This document shows positions 49,301 to 60,366 of a DNA stretch of 64,000 nt, one piece after another. Origin of the DNA: Poecilobothrus nobilitatus (lineage: Eukaryota; Arthropoda; Insecta; Diptera; Dolichopodidae); contig OX352774.1 of assembly GCA_947095535.1 (NCBI GenBank), positions 116,811,996-116,875,995 on the forward strand, read 5' to 3'. Under the pieces are notes generated by a model. The model had not been told where the DNA came from and did no database searches. It saw only the letters and a program-made list of their open reading frames with translations. How positions within the stretch are numbered: the stretch's first letter is position 1; the number at the start of each line of letters is the position of its first letter. A program made the translations under genes and the position numbers.

Positions 49301-52300
49301 ACAGACGGATGGATGAAACGAATAAGCAATGTTTTCAAATTTACAAAAAATATTAATTTTTTGTTTTGAGAAAGATTTTTGTTGACTTAAATTTAGTTAC
49401 CTTTACCTACTTGTAACGAGTAGATTAAATTTAGTTCTGTACTAAAAAAATCTAATTGTAGAGCAAGAGTTAATTTTGAAAATGTAAACAAATAATTAAT
49501 GTTATAACTTATAATTAAAAAAAAAAAAACCGTTTTTCAATTTTATTATATATACATATGTCAGTATATATATATGATAAGAAAAATAAATGTTTGTTTT
49601 GTTTGTTTTTCGTTCTTTCCATTTTAAATCCACCAGCGTATATTCGAATTCGATTATATAGTCTACCGATTATTAAAAATGATTATTGATTGTATAATGG
49701 CCGTATGGTGTGATCATGGTCAAAGTCTAGACAATTACTTTTAATTTTAAATATTATAAGTAATTGCGAGAAAAAAAAACGACATACTTAATGAATCACT
49801 ATGAATGAACCTTATAAATAATATAAATTACTTAAATAGAGTAAATTTAATTAGTATACTAAGTCCCTAGTAAGTAAATAATAAATTAAGTACAAATTGA
49901 TTTAAATTTTTTCAAGTATTTTATTTGAAAAATTATTTAATCTTTAAGATTTTTTATTAGGTTATAAAAATATCGGATGTTTTTTTTTTTTTTTATTTAT
50001 TTTCAATGGAAAACAAAAAAAAAAAAAAATTGCTTATAAAATTTGACTTATAATTTTGTGATACAAAATTAAAAAAAAAAAAACATCTGATTATAAGCAC
50101 GTTCATATTTATTAATAAAACGTCTGATAAAAAGGCTTTAATTTGAATTTGTCATATTTTTTTATTCATATATAAACCATTAATTAATAAAAATAGAAAG
50201 GGTTATTATTTATATCAAAGTGATTTTTAAAAAATAATTTTTATTAGGAGTTTTTTGATAATTTTTATTTATCAGTTAAATACTAAATGACCTAAACGTT
50301 TTTAAAGTGATTAAATATATCACCTGTTAATTAAAAAATTCGATATCTTGTCAATATATTATGATATCTATTAAGTAATTATTAGTCTGCATTAAAAATG
50401 AATTAACAAAAAAAAAAAAAAAAAAAAAAAACTACTTAATCTGATTTCAAGTTGAAACTAGTTAAATCCAAAAACACAAAACTGAAGTGATATCAAAAGT
50501 TTAAAAATAATTATTTTTTAGATATTTGCCGATTGGGGGGAAAATGTATAATTCTTATTTGAAATTATATAATAACTTTATAAATATTCATAATTCTGTA
50601 TTTAATTTAGGTATCAAATGGGAAGAGTTTATTGCTAAGTTATACAAGGCAGAATGTGAAACGAAAGGTTTTTTAAAGGCGCATATTTTTAAAAAGATTA
50701 TAAAACCAGTTTGAAAAAATCAAGAGATAACTACTTTCTTTAAGATTTTATTTAGAACTGTTTTCACTCAACGGTTGTTTATTTAATTTACGATTTATTA
50801 TTTAAATTTATATTAAATTGCAAAAACTTTATCTAATTATGATATTGATTTATAAATTTAAAGGTAGTATTCTGGTGTTTGCCATTTTTAAATTGAAAAA
50901 TGTTAATCACAACCTGAGATAAGTATATATGTACTTACACATTTGAAAATCAGGCTTTTCAAACTTTGAGAGATTGTAGCTTCTTAATGGTGGGGCTGCA
51001 TAAAACAGTTGTAGAAACAACATTAATTTTACCCATTTTGAAAATGTCATTTTCTATTTTAAACGGTAAAGATTTGTAAACAGATTTGTTACATTTAATG
51101 AACTGAAAATTGATTATTTTTGACCTAAGGTACAATAAGTTTACATATATATCTTTACATTAACATTTTTCAAAGAGAACATTAAAATCCTTTCTTTAAA
51201 AAATCTTCTTCAAAGTTTTCTTTTCATCCTCCACAATCCCAATTAATCCTAGGCTAATTTTTCAAGAATTCTTCCCACATTCTTATACCTAAAATCAAAT
51301 TTTAAGTTATGTTACTATGTATTAAAAAACCCATCCTAAAGTTTGGTTTCAAAAGAAGTGGTTTTGGTTAATTAAACGCTAATACTATCCAGATAAATAT
51401 GGTACAATTCTTTTGAGAGATTGTGGGTATTTTCCACCGCCCCTCGTTAAAAACAAGAAAAAAATGTTAAATGTTGCATAGATATTTTTCTATAAGAAAT
51501 TGTATAAGAAGCAAAGAAAATGACTTAAATAAGACTTTAAATAAAAGTTCACTTTAAGATAAGCTGAATAAAGATAGTTTTTAAGAAGTAAATAACAATT
51601 TGTTTTTTTACCGCCCCCGATTTTGCTGTTGATATTTTTGAAAGTTGTTTTTTGGTTATTGAAATCCAAATAAATTGGTGCTGTAACCATGAATGTAAAA
51701 GCTAATTAAAGTTTGCCAATTTTATATTGTGTAATAAGTAATAACTAATAATGTGTGATGTTTCAGAACTTTATTAACTTTTATTTTTATTTTATTCAAA
51801 TAAATAAAAAATTGAAAGTTAATTGAGTGATTTTAATGTAAAATTTTTTTTTCTTATATTATTTTTTTCTAAATATTTTCAGGGGTCTAATACAGTAACG
51901 GACCTTGAAAATTATGATAAGGTACCTTTTAAAAAAAAAAAAAAAAATATTTTTAAAAAATGTCAATATTTAATGTTTAAATTTTTAGTGTTTTTTATTT
52001 TATTTTATTTTTTTTATTTCTGTTCTTCTTTTTAATTTTCTGTTTTCTGTTATTTACATACATATATAAGTAATTGCAATGAGTTCAAAATACTTTCGAA
52101 ATTATATCATATTCGCTTTTTTTTTATTAATTGCTTTTAGTTAATTGTTTTTTCATAAGATATTTTAATTTTGTTCAATTTGTACTTATAATTTTAGTCT
52201 TAGATTAGTGATATTATTAATACTGTACTTGCTAATATTAAAATTTCCATTAGATCTTTTTCTAAGTTGCAATTTATTTCAATTTTTTTTTTCTCAACAT

Positions 52301-55300
52301 TAATTTAAATCTAAAATAATTTTAACCCTTTACTTACCAAAGTTGTGTTGTATTTAAAGAAACATGATAACTGTTTAGAAAAATTATAAAATCCATCAAA
52401 AGTCATAATTTTTAATCATAGGGCAAATTCTTTAAGTACAATCCAAAATAGACGAGGCAAGTAAAAACTCTACCATTATATGTAAATAAGCGTTAAAAAT
52501 GTCAAAAAAACAGCAGGAAAGATTATATGTCATATAGACGGGAAAAATGGCACGTAGAGTCTACGTAAAAATATGCCATTAAGTATGTTTTATTTACGTA
52601 AAAACTTGTTTACAGCCGCTTTAAATAATAATTTTTTTTTTTACAAATTTTATATAAAATATTTTCGCAATCGAAATTATTTTGCATATCTTTATTAAGC
52701 CTTTCATATTTCTCCATTTTAAAAATAATTAAATCTGATAAATAATAAAATTACTATTTAGAAATTTAAGACATAATTTGTAAACAAAAGCATATGATTT
52801 TATCGTCATTCATTACGTTTTCATTTTGGTTAGTTACTCGTTTAGACTTCGCGAAAGAAACTACGAAATTTCTTGCGTTTCTTTATCGTCGCGTCACGTC
52901 TATTTTGGGCTTAGCTTTTATTGTTATATATCAAGACTCATATGTTGCGGAAACAAAATTGTTGATAAAATTGTCATTGAGTAAGTCAAATATTTTTCTG
53001 TCATAAGTGGTCATAAACAATTTGGAATTTGAAAGGCTCAATTTAAAAATTTTATTAAAATGACGAGTGTATAATATATATATATTGAAATGTTTAAAAT
53101 TAAAAAAAAAATAAGCAGTCTTGTCCGAGTTTCGTTCATTATCAATCCTCTTTTCCTTTTAGAATATGTAGAGAACAAACGACAAAGTATAAACAAACAA
53201 AGAAAATTTGACATTCAGATTTTAAGATTTTAAAGCAATAACTTTTGATAGTAGAGTAATGAACGGCTTAGTGAAATTAATGATTCCTGAAGCTGAAGCT
53301 TAGTCAAATATAAATAATGAAAGACTTAGTGAAGAATTTGTGGCAAAGAAGGAAATGGCAAAAGAATTTGCCATTTAAAGAATGTTTGATAATAATGAAA
53401 TGAATTTATTTAATATATGTATGTATGTATGTATAAAAAGTTAACAATACATTAGTATTATCTTTGAAATATTGATTTTTTTTTTTTTTAAGGAATTGTA
53501 TTTTTCTCTATTGTTTATTAATTAACACTTTAAATAATTTGTTTTTCGATCTGTTTTAATTATATGCATTAAAGGATGAAGTTTCGAGAAATTTCAATTG
53601 AATGTAAATGAGAATGAAATTAGCGTTTTGAAAACTTCAATGATAATTTAAAGATTAATACATATTTTGTTTTTTATTTCAACCTTTGAAGAAAAAAATA
53701 ATTTCAATTTGTTAAATGATTTCTTTCCTATTTTCTAAAAATCTTCATTTAAAACGTATTAAAAATTGTTTACATTAAATTGCATAATTTCAGTCTAACC
53801 CTTTATTTACTGAAGTTTAAAAATGAACTTTAATTGAAGATGAAATGAATTAAAATGTTTTTAATTCGAGATTGCTTAGTATCGGATTAATAAAATGTTT
53901 TCTAGGTATTAGATATTTTTGTATTAACTTTTGATGTGAATTACTAATATAGATTATATTAGCTACACGTATGAAAAACTTAGTTGGTAGCTAAAGGGTT
54001 AATGCTTTTTTAAATTTAAGTTTTTTTTTAAAGTATGTGTTGTAAAATATTTGGAAATTTTGTTTCAAATCTTTATTTACTTAAATCAACTTTTGATTCT
54101 GTTTTATTTTGATTGACAATTGTGTTTAAGGTATTGTAAGTGGAACACTGCATTCATTTATGATTGCAAGTGGAACACTGAATGAACAAAAAATTTGTTT
54201 TAATTTATACCGATTTTAAATAATCTTTGGAATCATTTTAATAAAAGTAAATAAAGGGTTAATTTTTATATTTTTTTAAATTATTAATTAATTGATTGTC
54301 ATTTTGATTCATTTTCAATTTGAATGTCAATTTAATTTTTATTTATTTTTCATATTTTCTTTTTTTTTTTAATTAAGAATTTAGAAAAAAAAAATTCATA
54401 AAAATTTATAAAATTTATTTTAAATTTTCTACACGAAAAATTTTATTTTTCTAAATAATTTATATATAAAAAACAAAAATGTCAATTTTAAATATGGAAT
54501 CTTATGAACCATCATGTTCTTCTCATAATTTTCAAAATGTAAACAAATATTTCCTATTATTTTAAATATTTAACTAATTTTTTATTTTTTCTGAACTATT
54601 TTTTTTTTTCAGACTATTTGTAAACCAGCACCATTTTCAACTGAAGAAGATGCAATATGTGAACGTGAACGTTGTGATTACGCACAAAAAATTACAATAC
54701 AAATGGCAAAAGCTGGTAATACAACACGTCGTGTTAGAGTATATGCTGATGGCATTTATGATTTATTCCATCAAGGTCATGCCAGACAATTAATGCAGGT
54801 AAATTATTTTTAAACTTTATTTAGAAAAATATTAATTCGGTTTTTTTAATTTGTTTTAAGGCTAAAAACATATTTCCAAATGTATATTTAATTGTTGGCA
54901 TATGCAGTGATGAATTAACACACAGTAAAAAAGGACGAACTGTGATGACTGATAAAGAACGTTATGAAGCTGTACGACATTGTCGTTATGTTGATGAGGT
55001 AAGAAAAAAAAAGAAAGTATATAAAATCTCAGTTAAAAATGAATTATTTCGAACATTTTAAACATAAAATTTTATTTAATTCTTTTGGTAGTGATATTTT
55101 AATTTTATAATAAACAAACACCATTTAAGTTTTAAACATTTAATTTTATTTATTTTTTGTATTCATTACCGCTATAATATCACTATCAAATCTAATTAAT
55201 GAATGATTAAAATTGATTTATGAATCATAAATTCTAAACCAGAGTGTTTTAATTTGCTTTTTATTATTGAACGACGTTTGCCAAATCAATAAAAAAGGTG

Positions 55301-56189
55301 TTAAGGAATTATTTTATTTGATTTTCAATGGTTTTTTTTTTCAATTTTAAGGTTGTTCCTGATGCTCCATGGAACATTGATGATGAATATATTGAACACC
55401 ATAAAATTGATTTTGTTGCTCATGATGACCTTCCATATACTGGTGAAGGTGTAGATGATATTTATGCACACTTAAAAGCAAGAGGAATGTTTGTTGCTAC
55501 TCAACGCACAGAAGGTATAAAAACGTTTTTTTTTTTAAATTGATTAGAAAGTTTCTTATTTTTTTTTTTTATGTTTAAAATTTTTAGGTGTATCAACATC
55601 TGATATTGTTGCACGTATTGTTAAAGATTACGATATATATGTACGTCGTAATTTAGCTAGAGGCTATTCTGGTAAAGAATTAAATGTATCATTCCTATCT
55701 GAAAAGAAATTTCGTTTACAAAATAAAATGGATGAATTAAAAGATCGTTCAAAACGTGTTATGAATGAAGTTAAAGAAGATATAATTGGTAAATGGGAAG
55801 AAAAATCACGTGAATTAATTGATGCATTTTTATTATTTTTTGGACGTGAACGTTTAAGTAATATATGGAACGAATCAAAAGGTAAAATAATGCAAGCATT
55901 AAGCCCACCAAGTAGTCCAAGTGGTTCAATAAATGGTGATGATCAAAACGATACAGATGATGAAGATGAACATTGGGATGATGCTATTGAAAATGGACAT
56001 GATTCTGTTGATCGTGGTACATCATCTCCGCCATCAAAAAGATCACATTCATCATCACAATTAAAAAAAGGTACATCAAATGGCGGTGGTAGTACATATT
56101 ATTTAAGTAAAAGTTCTAGTACGAATAGTTTAAAAATAACACGTGCTGCTGAATCATTTGCTGATGAATATGAAAATTTAAATCGTTAG
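42692..56189 (+). CDS. Pcyt1: Choline-phosphate cytidylyltransferase (CCT), whole gene
   Basis: The enzyme converts CTP and phosphocholine to CDP-choline, the rate-limiting step of the Kennedy pathway to phosphatidylcholine, and is switched on by membrane binding. Exons 42692-43387, 51883-51921, 54613-54798, 54861-54998, 55352-55514 and 55588-56189 join in frame to 607 codons. In that product the nucleotidyltransferase signature HQGH is at residues 298-301, RYVDE at 349-353 and RTEGVST at 405-411. An amphipathic lipid-sensing M region follows at about 448-500, ending in [24 protein letters not shown] text, and a Ser/Pro tail with SPP sites from 513. All key family motifs are intact and there is no frameshift. 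Vertebrate CCT-alpha is about 367 aa; the excess here is the N-terminal extension. A short isoform of 382 aa is possible from the exon at 54479. Confidence 0.93.
43540..44160. repeat. Locally duplicated intronic sequence
   Basis: GAGTATAACAAAATGTT occurs twice within 45 bp. A longer segment, TTTTGATTTGGTAACCAAC, CCAATTATTT, CGTTACA, reappears about 125 bp on as CTTGATTTTGTAACCAAA, ACAATTATTT, CTTACA. From about 43985 the sequence becomes a degenerate GGGATTTT or ATTTTGGTATTT-like array. Confidence 0.45.
45112..46702 (-). mobile_element. Tc1-family (DD34E) transposon with long IR/DR ends
   Basis: The 1.59-kb element is flanked by TA (45110-45111, 46703-46704). The termini CAGTCAGTTTCAATATTATG and CTGTCAGTTTTAATATTATT (inverse of the right end) begin inverted repeats of about 270 bp. 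Within each arm the terminal motif recurs, TTTCAATATTATTTACACATCG at about 45357-45378 and its mirror at 46449-46475, with a weaker middle copy TTTCAAAATTATTTGCACAC. This is the IR/DR layout known from Sleeping Beauty-type Tc1 elements, where the transposase binds inner and outer sites. The transposase lies on the minus strand and is broken. Confidence 0.9.
45449..46305 (-). pseudogene. Tc1-like transposase, frameshifted
   Basis: The protein would bind the transposon ends and catalyse cut-and-paste transposition into TA. It begins at ATG 46305 ([16 protein letters not shown]), then a frameshift leads to a helix-turn-helix segment [21 protein letters not shown] at 46259-45993 with a basic PGRGGKR motif. 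A further decayed centre follows, with [25 protein letters not shown] and a [13 protein letters not shown] block in shifting frames. The C-terminal frame 45670-45449 has HDNAPIH and LNIIENVW; D and E are separated by 34 residues, the Tc1 DD34E spacing. The first catalytic Asp region reads [13 protein letters not shown], with Asn where Asp is expected. With at least two frame breaks it is inactive. Confidence 0.88.
47412..47590 (+). mobile_element. tRNA-derived SINE, second subfamily
   Basis: It has a perfect A box TGGCCTAGTGG (47423-47433) and a B box GGTTCGAAACA (47476-47486), then GTCGTAAGAG and CCCCCTTACGAC as in the other SINEs. The 3' body differs: CACGCCTGAACAGGAAAGAC, a hairpin ACAGGAAA/TTTCCTGT and TTTATGTGGCAGAGAAATGC before an A-rich tail. 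AATAATTA appears before and after the element, so a short target duplication is possible. It shares only its head with the SINEs at 27706 and 38350, so its tail probably came from a different partner LINE. Confidence 0.75.
48290..48775 (-). pseudogene. 3' end of a non-LTR reverse transcriptase ORF, dead
   Basis: On the minus strand the first part reads [20 protein letters not shown] followed by WLTTN, a motif typical of the region after the reverse transcriptase domain in many LINE ORFs. After a stop and frameshifts come [33 protein letters not shown] and VQCYLQE, which match the usual C-terminal pattern (W-x-R or K region, then a basic R-x-RW-x-x-LV end). The remainder of the element to the left is not visible, so this is a 5'-truncated insertion. 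The clade cannot be fixed. The plus-strand frame at 48363-48647 is an antisense shadow. Confidence 0.75.
48935..49345 (+). repeat. Dispersed repeat family A, copy 3
   Basis: It contains TTTTCACATAACGGATAAAT, TGTCGTTTGGCGTTTTTAGA, TTTTCAAACTTTGAGGGGCT, CTACAACATTAAG, TACCTTAAAGG and CAGGCGGACGGACAGACGG in the order of copy 1. This is only the distal part of the unit. Confidence 0.65.
50745..51100 (+). repeat. Dispersed repeat family A, copy 4
   Basis: Ordered blocks match copy 3: ACTGTTTTCACTCAACGG, TTTATAAATTTAAAGGTAGT, TTGAAAAATGTTAATCACA, CTTTTCAAACTTTGAGAGAT, AACATTAATTTTACC and AAACGGTAAAGATTTGTAAACAG. The terminal GACGGACG tract is gone. Confidence 0.6.
51165..51445 (+). repeat. Dispersed repeat family C, copy 2
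   Basis: AGAACATTAAAATCCTTTCTTT, AATCTTCTTCAAAGTTTTC, CACAATCCCAATTAATCC, GAAGTGGTTTTGGTTAATTA and CGCTAATACTATCCAGA follow the order of 21960-22215. Confidence 0.6.
51883..51921 (+). CDS. Pcyt1: Pcyt1 39-nt microexon
   Basis: TAAATATTTTCAG precedes and GTACCT follows. The 13 codons encode [13 protein letters not shown]. Both ends are in phase 0, so the exon can be included or skipped without changing frame. It sits 8.5 kb after the low-complexity exon and 2.7 kb before the TICKPAPFS exon. Its position just before the conserved linker and its clean phase favour a real exon. Expression is not shown, and the donor (GTACCT) is weak. Confidence 0.55.
51922..54478 (+). other. Pcyt1 intronic sequence without other genes
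   Basis: AT-rich sequence between the microexon and the downstream exons. The only structures I see are a small hairpin, CGTAGAGTCTACG, near 52552, and the duplicated AAGTGGAACACTG at about 54140 and 54168. The open frame at 52794-53006 has no recognisable similarity. Confidence 0.6.
54479..54538 (+). CDS. Pcyt1: Candidate alternative first coding exon of Pcyt1
   Basis: An ATG opens 20 codons ([20 protein letters not shown]) ending at AAT|GTAAAC, in phase 0 with the next exon across a 74-bp intron. The resulting protein would be 382 aa, close to the size of vertebrate CCT. It would lack the basic, low-complexity N-terminus of the long form. A TATATATAAA lies just upstream at about 54461, too near to serve this ATG, so the leader must start farther back. 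This is inferred from phase and spacing only. Confidence 0.5.
54613..54798 (+). CDS. Pcyt1: Pcyt1 exon: start of the catalytic domain (HQGH)
   Basis: TTTTTTTTTCAG acceptor and CAG|GTAAAT donor. The 62 codons begin [20 protein letters not shown], pass through [10 protein letters not shown] and enter the Rossmann-like nucleotidyltransferase fold at [20 protein letters not shown]. The HxGH motif binds the CTP phosphates. This is the strongest single match to the CCT family in the window. Confidence 0.95.
54861..54998 (+). CDS. Pcyt1: Pcyt1 exon: catalytic core (RYVDE)
   Basis: 46 codons from [20 protein letters not shown] to [10 protein letters not shown], between TTGTTTTAAG and GAG|GTAAGA. The CSDELTH loop and [20 protein letters not shown] are family signatures. 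The intron before it is only 62 bp. Confidence 0.95.
55352..55514 (+). CDS. Pcyt1: Pcyt1 exon: substrate-binding part of the core
   Basis: It encodes [40 protein letters not shown] and [14 protein letters not shown], and ends in phase 1 (GAA G|GTATAA). HDD and the RTEG half of RTEGVST are both needed for catalysis in known CCTs. The 353-bp intron before it is the longest in the catalytic part. Confidence 0.95.
55588..56189 (+). CDS. Pcyt1: Pcyt1 last coding exon: M region and phospho-tail
   Basis: It completes the Gly codon, then [15 protein letters not shown] and the helix [15 protein letters not shown], the end of the catalytic domain. The amphipathic M region follows ([20 protein letters not shown], then [20 protein letters not shown]), the lipid-induced helix that relieves autoinhibition on membranes. 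The tail has [11 protein letters not shown], an acidic [10 protein letters not shown] patch, [13 protein letters not shown] and [10 protein letters not shown], which are likely phosphorylation sites, and ends YENLNR with a TAG at 56187-56189. Confidence 0.95.
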
Positions 56190-57010
56190 AAAAAGAAACG
56201 ACAACGGAAAATAATAAAATTAATAAGTAAAAATATAAATAAAAGTATAACAGTCATCATCAAATCAGTAAAAGAAAACGTCATTACAACAAATATTTAA
56301 ATTTTTTTAAGTAAAAAAGGAAAAAGGATAAAGAAAGCTTAAAAATAATAAATAAATAAATAATTTATGAGATTGTCCTAAAGTTTGTAACAAAAAAAAA
56401 AAAAAAAAATTGCATCAAGAAAACATTCTTCAATTGCATTCTTTATGCAAGAAAATAAGAAAGAAAAAAAGTTACAAAAAATTGAATTTTGAAGGGTACA
56501 GGAGCAAGGAAAGCGGATGATAAAAATATTAATGGAACATAAATAGAAGAAGAAGATTAGGATGATAACTATAAAAGTAGAAGAAAAATCGAAAGAAGTT
56601 AATTTAGAAAAAAAAAGACAAAAAAACAAAATATGAATTACCCAAATGATTAATTTTGTATTTATTTGTATTTTTCTTTTATTTTTGTTAATATTCAATT
56701 TAATTTAATTTAAAAATCTTTTTATTTTTTGAAAGAGAATCAAAGAAAATTCCTTGTATATGATGAAGGTTATTTAATTTCATATTTCTTTAGTATTTAA
56801 AGAATTTGTACTTGTTCTGAAATTAATTCAGAATTTTTTTTTTATTTTTAGTGTTTTTTTTTTTTTCTGTAATTTAATAACAATTTATTTTATTTTATTG
56901 AACTTGGAAGAAATATTTTTATAACATATAGAAAAAACAAAACAAAAAAAAATATTATTTATATTATAAAATTATTGATTGTTTTGTTAAATAAATAATT
57001 TGTTATATTT
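56190..57010 (+). other. Pcyt1 3' UTR and downstream flank
   Basis: After the stop the sequence becomes AT-rich. AATAAATAAATAAATAATTT at about 56345-56365 and TAAATAAATAATTTG near 56989 supply possible AATAAA polyadenylation signals. Which one is used cannot be decided from the sequence. The minus-strand open frame at 56378-56698 is low complexity and is not supported. Confidence 0.5.
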
Positions 57011-57837
57011 TTTTTTTTAATAATTTATTATTGTTTTGTTTTTTTTTTTCTTAAATTGAAATTTAAGATGATAAAGACGGAATTTTTGAGAGCTTTTTTT
57101 CAAGAATTAAAATTTTTGGTTTTTTTTTCTAAAAGAAAATGAGAAGTTGAAATTAAGTAATAATTTATTTGTTACTATTTAAATTCCAGAGAATTTATAA
57201 AAAAAAAAAATATGATATGTGATAATATAATACGAAAAAAAAAAAAAAACAAATTCTGTAAAAAAAAATAAATAAAATTTCTTAGATTTATTCAATTTAA
57301 TATTTTAAATATGAAAAAAAGAAAAACGGAATTCAAAAGATATGGTGGAATTTTTTAGAAATTTTTTGTTTTTGGAAGAAATTGTGCCAAATTTGATAAA
57401 AATTTGCATTTTATTGAAATATATAAGAATTAATATTAAAAATATTTAATTCATTTGAATTTATAGAACGACACAAAGTTTAGATTCGATTTTGAATTTC
57501 TGAACTTGTGTTTTAAAAAAAAAAAATAAACGAAATAAAAATTTTGTAGATCACTTTTGAAAAAACTAAACTAAAAAATTAAAATATTAACAAATGAATT
57601 AAAATTAAATATTAAAAATATATAAAAATTTTAAAAGATATTTTTTCTTGCGTATTAAATTGAATTTAGCTAGTTAGATGATTGACAAATGTTAACAGTC
57701 ATAATCAAAACTCGTAAAATATTTAAAAAATTGGCAAAATTGTTTAAAAGCTTAAGTTCTTTTTATTATAATATTATACAATTGAATGTATTCGTATGAA
57801 CATTATAATTTATGTAATCAAAAATAAATGGCTGTGT

Positions 57838-57987
57838 TTATCGGAAACGTCAGTTGCATATCGAATGCAAAAAAAAGAATATGCATATATGCAGAATCAG
57901 CCATTACTTTATTATAAGTTGTCTGCGTTTAAAATAATACTGCAGTAAGAGCAACTGATGCGCAAATGACGTTTCTGATTTCAGCTC
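57838..57987. mobile_element. Small TIR element (MITE), about 150 bp
   Basis: ATCGGAAACGTCAGTTGCAT on the left matches the inverse of TGCGCAAATGACGTTTCTGAT on the right at most positions. The outer GGCTG and CAGCTC continue the pairing. There is no coding capacity; a target duplication was not identified. Confidence 0.5.
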
Positions 57988-57989
57988 TT

Positions 57990-60250
57990 TTTAAAAAAAA
58001 AAAAATTACGACTGTTAATAAGAACAAAGTTTTTTTTTTTTTTTTTTTTTAACTAAATGAAGAGAATTGCATTATTGATAAAACAAATATGACAATTATC
58101 ACAACTTTTTTTTTTTTTTTTTTTAAATTGAACAACTAAAATAAAATGTATAACACCAAAAATTTTAATAAATACAATAATTATAAAAAAAATAATTAAA
58201 ATAAAATATTTGAGGAGGAAAAAAGGAGAAACTATTATAATTAATATTTAAATTAAAAAAAAATTATCAAGAACTTAAAGAAAACTGCTGTTGTATAGAA
58301 AATATATATTCAATATATGTTTTGTTTTAAATATCAAAAATCATTTTCTGTTATACTAATATGAAAACATATTGAGATAAAACAAAAATAATTATATAAA
58401 ATTTCTTTTAAATTAACAGCAGAAAATTAATTTAATTCAAAATTTACAAAAAATTTTGTAATAATTTAAAAGATACATATTATCATTATATACTTTCATC
58501 TTCTCAGTTTCTTGATTTAACAAAAAAAAAAAAAAAAATATATTGTTAAGCAAATACAAAGACAGTATTAAATTGTTTTGTAATTGTAAGATGAACTTTT
58601 ATTTTCTTCTAAAAAAAACTCTTATTATTATTATTATAATAACATGCTACTATTTTCTAAATTTATATCATAAATAAACGATTCATAATTTTGATTCATA
58701 AAATCCAAAAAAAAAAAAACAAAAAAAAGAAAAATTTTAAAATATATGATGCTGCTTGTTTTTAAAATTTAATCGAAGCAATAATTGTTATTGGAAAATT
58801 TTTAATAATGACTTATCAAATTAATTTACAGACTTAGGTTCCTCATATCAGGCCTTAGCACCTTCTAAAAAAAAAAAATATATATATATGAAATGAATTT
58901 AAATCACTTTCCTTATCCTTTAGCTCAATTACGAAATTACATAAAATATAAAATATGTTTTTATTTTTTTCATTTTACAGAGCAAAAATATAGTTAAATA
59001 AATAGTTTAGATATTGAATAAAATTAAAAATAAAATAGAAATTAAAATTATGTAAAAAAATTTTTATTAAAAGAAAAACAAACAAAAAAAAAAACTTAAA
59101 TAAAAAACTTTAAATTTTCACTATACATATTCTTTAAAACAATTTAAAGAAAAAACGATTCTTTTTTTTTTACTGCAAATATTTAAACAAAATATAAAAA
59201 GAGACAACAATTAAATATAAACTTTAATTTAAGGATAAAAGAAAAAAGAAAAAATATTAAAAAAAAAAAAAAAAAAAAACTACATATTTAAGAAATCTCG
59301 TAAAATAATAATAAAATATTTTTTTTTTTTTTTATCTTTAAATTAATTATTAAATTATTGAGTTAAAACATTTTTTGTACACTCTGCTGTTTAATATAGG
59401 AATACAAAAAAAAAAAAAAAATAATAATTAATTCCAAGTCAGTTGGTTGTAAAAACACAAAAAACAAAAAATGATTAACATTGTTTAAAATATTAACAGC
59501 AATAAAAACAAAATTTACAGTCTTTTAACAAACAAATCCTTGCTTACCAAAACCAACTGATTCTGGATATGGTTAAATATGTTTTTTTTTTTCTGTTTTA
59601 AATATAATTTAATTAATGTTGAAAATTCATTTTTGTTTTTTTTTTATCAGTTATATTTTTTTTAAATATTATTAGAATTAAAGAAAAAGTAATTAATATT
59701 TATTAAAATTAAGTTATTTAAAATAAAAAAAATAAAAAGAGAAAGCTAAAATAAAAACAAACAAAAAAATATATAATATATATATTTAAGACAAAAAAAA
59801 AAATAATGGAAAATTAAAAAAAAAAAAAAAAAATAAAAATTAATATAAAAATATGATTAAAAAAAATAAAAATTGATTTTGAAAAGAAAATAAATTTCTT
59901 TTTCTTTTTGTTTATTTAAAATTAGTTTGGTTTTTTTTTTTTTGGTAGATAGGTTTCTAAAAAAAGAAGTATGAATTAAAGTTTAAAAGTAAGAAATTAT
60001 TCTTTCCTTAAATCTTAATAAAATAAAATTGAACAAGACGAAGAGAGTTTTCTAGATTGCAAAGCCAAAAATTTGAGAATCACAAAATTTTAGAGATTGC
60101 GGGTTTGATTATTATTAAGTATCCTCAAAATTTGTCACTAAATTAAAGGTGTAACTATACAACTTTTAATTCTATTTTAGCACAGTAAACCTTTTAGGAT
60201 GGTTTTTTTTCGCTTTTTGTTTCGAAACGAAATTGCATGGTTGGAACTAC
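57990..60250. other. AT-rich intergenic sequence, no gene seen
   Basis: Dominated by poly-A/T runs and TAAA or ATAT simple sequence. The only structure noted is an inverted pair, AGTCAGTTGGTT (near 59437) and AACCAACTGATT (near 59551), about 110 bp apart. Confidence 0.6.
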
Positions 60251-60366
60251 ATTAAATGACAAATTTTGGTGATAAGTATCCATATACGGAAGGCTCGGTG
60301 ATTATCAATCTGATCGAGGGACTTAAATAACTGTTATAAAGTTTTAAAAAAAAAAAAATTAAATAT

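Larger units (their letters stand above)
43388..51882 (+). other. Pcyt1 intron of 8.5 kb carrying transposon debris
   Basis: Donor GTAAGT at 43388 and acceptor TATTTTCAG at 51882. Inside are the Tc1 element, a SINE, a reverse transcriptase relic and copies of repeat families A and C, listed separately. The remaining sequence (44300-45100, 46720-47400, 47600-48280, 49350-50740) holds only AT-rich DNA and simple repeats. Confidence 0.7.

Noticed and set aside
50526..50714. 62-codon frame with [18 protein letters not shown]
   Set aside because: The composition is less biased than most, but I recognise no family. Its 3' part resembles repeat-flanking text near 9000, so it is more likely repeat-derived.
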